A stretch of DNA of 64,000 nucleotides from an uncultured Oscillospiraceae bacterium (GTDB lineage Bacteria > Bacillota > Clostridia > Oscillospirales > Acutalibacteraceae), in the NCBI GenBank assembly GCA_905193225.1, contig CAJJNV010000004.1:1-64000 (forward strand), in the 5' to 3' direction. Within the stretch, counting starts at the first letter, position 1, and each line of letters starts with the position of its first letter. The translations under genes were made by a program, and so were the position numbers. Positions 60,689 to 64,000 of this stretch are shown in pieces. Below the pieces are notes generated by a model. That model saw only the letters and a list, made by a program, of their open reading frames with translations, did no database searches and was not told the DNA's origin.

Positions 60689-62629
60689 TTATTTAATTGT
60701 TTCGCAGGGGAAAATATCGAGTATTTTTACCGCCTTTTGAAGAACAAGAAGTGCATCTTTTGTAGTGATGCTGCCATCTGCGTCTACGTCGGCAATTATT
60801 TTAGTCTGCTCGTCAAATTCCCTTGATCCGACAAAATTCTGAAGAACATACAGCGCGTCGTTTGCTTCGACTGTGCCGCTTTTGTCCACGTCGCCGTATA
60901 AATAGGTTATTTCTTTTTTGCCGGTAAATTCAATTGAAGAAACATAGAAGTTTACGGGCTCTTGCCCGGTTGCGTTATTCCATACAAAGTTGATTGTATC
61001 GATTTGCGACAAATCAACTGATTTGTCGGTGCATATAAGTCTGTTAAGATCGAGATTGATTTTCTGCCAATATCCGTATATTTCGTAATTTTTGAGGGTG
61101 AATCTGTATCCGCCTTCTTTGCCCTTAACGGTTAAATATATGTCAAATGTGTCCTTTCTGCGATCGGTCTGATGATAAGGAATAGAGCAGTTTATGACCA
61201 GCGACAGTTTCTCATACCGGGTTGCATCGACCGTTGAATCAATGTTAAGTGTCATACGACCCGTGCCGCTGCAATTTTCGTTATTCATTGCGATACCGTA
61301 TCCGCTTATGCATTTTTCATCGGTCTGCTTTTCAACCGAAAGCTCGGTGCCGTTCGCAGCCGAGAAGCCGGCAAGTGACATACCGTCTGAAAGCAGCAGG
61401 CCGTCCTCGGTCCTGACAGGAATGACGGGTGAATTTGTAAACCTGACCCCGCCGACGGCAAACTCAACGCTCTGACCGTTTGAAACATTAAACCAGGTAA
61501 ACCGCATACGGCGAATGTTGGTCCAATCCCCGCTGTCCACCGCCTTTGCGATGTCGCTTCTGTTAAAGGTCAGCTCATTCCAGCCGTTTTTGATTTTCGA
61601 GGCGGGAATGCTGAGATTGTATCCGTCCTGAGATGAAATATCCGAAATAAAGTTGATCTGAAAGTAATCGTCCTGTCGGTCGGAAAGAGAAGAATAATCC
61701 TCCGAACACCACAAATCAACCTTTACCGTATTGTAAGGAGCGGCTGAAGCGAAGGTTGCTCCGGAATATTTAAGCAGAGCCATAGAACCGACGTGAGCAG
61801 AGTTATCGTTGCAGTGATCGGCATTAGAAATCGAGATTCCCTGTTTAGAATCAAGCTCTTTAACGGTTACGGCCGTTCCGAGTTCTCCCCAGAATCCGTC
61901 GGTTGATGTTCCGTCGGTCAGGTAAAGGTCGCCGTCCTTTTCAACCGGAGCAGCGGTGGAGGTGGAGGAAATAAGGCAGAACCAGTCAACGTGCATTCTC
62001 GAATTTCCCGAAACATTAAGCTGCTCGGGAGGAAGCCACGCCACGCCTTTACCGGTGTTTCCACTAACGGTAGGTGCCGAATCAAGCACGAGAAAAAGGT
62101 TTTTTGTACGGTCGTATTCTGCTAAAACGATGAAATGACCGTATGCCACATGTGCTATTGCTACATTGCCGTATTCCGAAAGATGGCTTCTGAGTTTTTC
62201 AGAATATATGTCGCTCCATACGTTGGCACTGGGTACGGTAATGTTATATTTTTGGCCGAATTTAGCCTCGAGTCTCGGATAAACAACCGTGCGGTCGGTT
62301 CCGCCGTCGGGTCCCCAGGTTCCGTTGAAACCGTTTATGTCGTGGGCCCAGGTGGCAACCTCGTCGATGGCGGCGCCGACATCGCCTATTTCATCCAAAT
62401 AGTTGAAGGCATTAACGGTAGAAAGTATACCGCAGCCTGTTCCGGCAATGCTGCCCTTTCCGTATACCCAGCTTCCCCAGCGGGAATCATACTGGCTGTA
62501 TGCTACCGTGTCGGCGCTTGCGGAAAGCCCGAAAGAAGCAGAAAAAAGGCAAAGAACCATACAGAGCACGGTAAATAAGGATGCAATTCTTTTAAATGCG
62601 ATTTTTCTAAATTTGCGGGTTTTTGTCAT
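60689..62629 (-). CDS. secreted C39-like cysteine peptidase with CBM-like repeats and dockerin
   Basis: A 646-residue exported protein. Signal peptide about 1-39 (FGLSASA ending). Residues 42-220 resemble the peptidase C39-like papain fold, with Cys66 in GTGCGILS, His165 in YGHFIVLA and Asp183 in LVLDSAP as a plausible triad. Two similar beta-sandwich regions (about 235-400 and 410-575) each begin with DGLLLSDG-like segments. A type I dockerin ends the protein (DVDKSGTVEAND, DVDADGSITTKD). It starts 4 bp after dnaC on the same strand, an odd neighbour for a secreted enzyme. Confidence 0.8.
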   Translation of the reverse strand: MTKTRKFRKIAFKRIASLFTVLCMVLCLFSASFGLSASADTVAYSQYDSRWGSWVYGKGSIAGTGCGILSTVNAFNYLDEIGDVGAAIDEVATWAHDINGFNGTWGPDGGTDRTVVYPRLEAKFGQKYNITVPSANVWSDIYSEKLRSHLSEYGNVAIAHVAYGHFIVLAEYDRTKNLFLVLDSAPTVSGNTGKGVAWLPPEQLNVSGNSRMHVDWFCLISSTSTAAPVEKDGDLYLTDGTSTDGFWGELGTAVTVKELDSKQGISISNADHCNDNSAHVGSMALLKYSGATFASAAPYNTVKVDLWCSEDYSSLSDRQDDYFQINFISDISSQDGYNLSIPASKIKNGWNELTFNRSDIAKAVDSGDWTNIRRMRFTWFNVSNGQSVEFAVGGVRFTNSPVIPVRTEDGLLLSDGMSLAGFSAANGTELSVEKQTDEKCISGYGIAMNNENCSGTGRMTLNIDSTVDATRYEKLSLVINCSIPYHQTDRRKDTFDIYLTVKGKEGGYRFTLKNYEIYGYWQKINLDLNRLICTDKSVDLSQIDTINFVWNNATGQEPVNFYVSSIEFTGKKEITYLYGDVDKSGTVEANDALYVLQNFVGSREFDEQTKIIADVDADGSITTKDALLVLQKAVKILDIFPCETIK

Positions 62630-62633
62630 GGTA

Positions 62634-63602
62634 TCAGTTCCTGCCTCTCAGGTTTTTAAGCTTTTTCTGTATTCTTATATCTTTTCCGCAAAATTGCTCC
62701 CATTTAAAGCAACCCACAATGCGGGAAAAAATTCTTTCGCCGTATCGTTTTTCAAATTCGTCCATACTCAGGTTGGTACTGATTATTGTGGGAAGAGAGG
62801 CGGTAATGCGGCTGTTTATTATATTGTAAAGGGCTGAGGAGGTAAACTGAGTGGAAAATTCCGCTCCGAGATCGTCCAACACGCAAAGATCGCAGGAAAT
62901 GAGATTTTCGGCCGTGTTGTTGTCGCTGCGTCCAAAGCTGTCCTTTTCGATGGAATAAAGAAAGTTCTGAGCCGAGTTATACATGACGCTCAATCCCTTT
63001 TCAACCGCCTGTTTAACGATTGAGAGGGAAAGATAGGTCTTGCCCAGTCCCGTTCCGCCGGAAAAAATCAGATTTCCGCTGTTTGGAAGAGAATTTGAAA
63101 ACTCCTTGCAGGCCGAAAGTATCTTTTCCATTTTCTTTTTATCCTCATTCTCGTAAAAATCGAGAGAAAATCCTTCAAAGCCGAAATGCTCAAGAGGAAT
63201 ACTGCTGCAAAATTCCGAGTATTTCATATTTTTGCGGAGCCTTTTAAGACAACCGCATTCCTCACCGTTTTCCTTAAGGCCTTGGTCGTTGCATTCCTTG
63301 CAGAAATACTCGGGATATATGTATTTCTTGCCATAACCGAGGCTTTCTGCAATTTCCGATTCGTTTTTAAGGCAGGCTTTAAGCTCATTCCTTAGTTTTT
63401 CAATTTTTTGATCATCAGCCCTTGCAATGACCGCCTTTATTAGATCGGCCGAAAGAGCACGGTAATTTTCTTCGTTTTCCTTGAAATCGGCCGAAGCGGC
63501 AGAAAGTTCTTCGCGATGGGCTTTTGCGGTGTTTTCGGCCTGTTCCTGCCTTCTGCGAAGTTCTTTTTTTGCGTTTTGATTTATGCTGTTGAAATCGGTC
63601 AT
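62634..63602 (-). CDS. dnaC: DnaC/DnaI-type helicase loader ATPase
   Basis: A 322-residue AAA+ protein that loads the replicative helicase. The N-terminal part is coiled-coil (about 10-80) followed by a zinc site C101, C104, C116, C118; the ATPase domain has Walker A GGTGLGKT at 182-189, Walker B CVLDDLGAE and sensor IISTNLS. The zinc-bearing N-terminus fits Bacillus DnaI rather than IstB of transposons. It overlaps the dnaD-like gene by 4 bp. Confidence 0.9.
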   Translation of the reverse strand: MTDFNSINQNAKKELRRRQEQAENTAKAHREELSAASADFKENEENYRALSADLIKAVIARADDQKIEKLRNELKACLKNESEIAESLGYGKKYIYPEYFCKECNDQGLKENGEECGCLKRLRKNMKYSEFCSSIPLEHFGFEGFSLDFYENEDKKKMEKILSACKEFSNSLPNSGNLIFSGGTGLGKTYLSLSIVKQAVEKGLSVMYNSAQNFLYSIEKDSFGRSDNNTAENLISCDLCVLDDLGAEFSTQFTSSALYNIINSRITASLPTIISTNLSMDEFEKRYGERIFSRIVGCFKWEQFCGKDIRIQKKLKNLRGRN

Positions 63603-64000
63603 GTGTCGTCCTCATCTTGCGAGGCAAGCAACTGCTTAACCTCATCCATATCATATGATTTAGTATTTTTTTTCTGATTCTTTGCCTTGACGGCGGTCGT
63701 TTTACCGGCCTTTTCGGGAATGTCCTCGGGCTTTGTAATTCCTCCATCGTGCCAGGAGGCAAGAATCTTGTTCATATAGCTTAGGCTCATTTTGCCGGTG
63801 TTGTCGGCACATATGTCGTAGGCTGCCTTGATCATTTTCATACTGAAACGCCATTCCCTCAGCCATCTTGTGGCATAGGTCTGCTCATTTTTTGAGGGAA
63901 CTGGGCGATCGATTCCGAAGGCTGAGGAGATTTTTCTCCATTCCTGACGGCTTTTCTCAAGTTCGATAATATGATTTTCGGCCTTCGCAACGGTATCAAT
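63599..64000 (-). CDS. DnaD-domain replication protein (3' part; 5' end outside window)
   Basis: The open frame continues without a stop from 63599 to the window edge, so only the last 133 codons or so are present; an internal Met at 63841 is not the start. The visible segment contains WLREWRFSMKMIKAAYDICADNTGKMSLSYMNKILASWHDGGI, split here around the C-terminal DnaD/DnaB_2 domain (YDIC...YMNKIL..W...GI), followed by a Lys-rich tail. DnaD-type proteins act with DnaB and DnaI to restart and initiate replication. Its stop overlaps the dnaC start (ATGA). Confidence 0.88.
   Translation of the reverse strand: MDTVAKAENHIIELEKSRQEWRKISSAFGIDRPVPSKNEQTYATRWLREWRFSMKMIKAAYDICADNTGKMSLSYMNKILASWHDGGITKPEDIPEKAGKTTAVKAKNQKKNTKSYDMDEVKQLLASQDEDDT

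Noticed and set aside
62634..63602. IstB-type transposon ATPase
   Set aside because: The zinc-bearing N-terminus and coupling to a DnaD-domain gene fit the helicase loader; no istA or terminal repeats are present.
1..64000. Cellulosome gene cluster
   Set aside because: Three dockerin proteins occur, but no cohesin, scaffoldin or cellulase gene is in the window, so only dockerin-bearing proteins can be claimed.
1..64000. CRISPR array, prophage or defence island
   Set aside because: No spaced identical repeats, cas genes, integrase, phage structural genes or restriction enzymes were seen.

Overview
The window reads as a chromosomal segment of an anaerobic, endospore-forming Clostridia member, most likely an Oscillospirales/Ruminococcaceae-type gut or rumen bacterium. 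The basis is: spore genes (spoIVA, a SigH-like sigma factor, a YtvI-like permease), a Bacillus/Clostridium-type gene order (asp23-nusB-xseA-xseB-ispA-dxs-tlyA-nadK-argR-recN), DnaD/DnaC-type primosome genes, a type Ic aspartate aminotransferase, and three secreted proteins ending in type I dockerin modules. The taxonomy is inferred from gene content only. No rRNA, CRISPR array, transposase, integrase or phage module was seen.

Layout. 1-0.8 kb: the end of a dockerin protein and a small membrane protein. 0.9-3.5 kb: pcrA on the minus strand. 3.6-8.4 kb: an arginine block argC-argJ-argB-argD behind a sigma-A promoter with two tandem ARG-box-like sites; the matching ArgR is encoded at 42.6 kb. 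8.5-13.9 kb: tspO, then the cell-shape operon mreB-mreC-mreD-mrdA. 14.1-21.1 kb: MTA/SAH nucleosidase with a serine hydrolase, hslO, a zinc-ribbon protein with a tRNA-like element in its leader, a SigH-like factor, and a permease plus orphan binding lipoprotein. 21.4-25.2 kb: tRNA-Gln(CTG), a small zinc-ribbon protein, an aminotransferase and asnS. 25.4-28.6 kb: a compact lipoylation operon (lplA, free-standing lipoyl domain, lipA, second lplA). 28.8-32.4 kb: tRNA-Pro(CGG), a 279-bp inverted-repeat element, a MATE exporter, GtrA and a NagD-like HAD phosphatase. 32.5-44.9 kb: spoIVA and the conserved housekeeping block. 45.1-52.4 kb: malQ, an uncharacterised redox trio (OYE-type flavoenzyme, SDR, fumarate-reductase-like flavoprotein), queH and a lipid-kinase-like gene. 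52.4-54.6 kb: a yybP-ykoY (Mn2+) riboswitch, mntP and a CaCA antiporter. 54.9-62.6 kb: two secreted dockerin proteins flanking galK and a DUF4965 protein. 62.6-64 kb: dnaC and the 3' part of a dnaD-like gene.

How it fits together. Most of the window is core metabolism and cell biology. The stretches that stand out are the self-contained lipoylation operon with an 79-residue lipoyl carrier and no dehydrogenase genes nearby, the redox trio, the Kae1/TsaD-like paralogue sitting where Bacillus has folD, the tRNA-like leader element with a collapsed anticodon arm, and the 29.0-29.3 kb inverted-repeat element. All assignments come from reading the sequence and from recalled family features; no database search was run.
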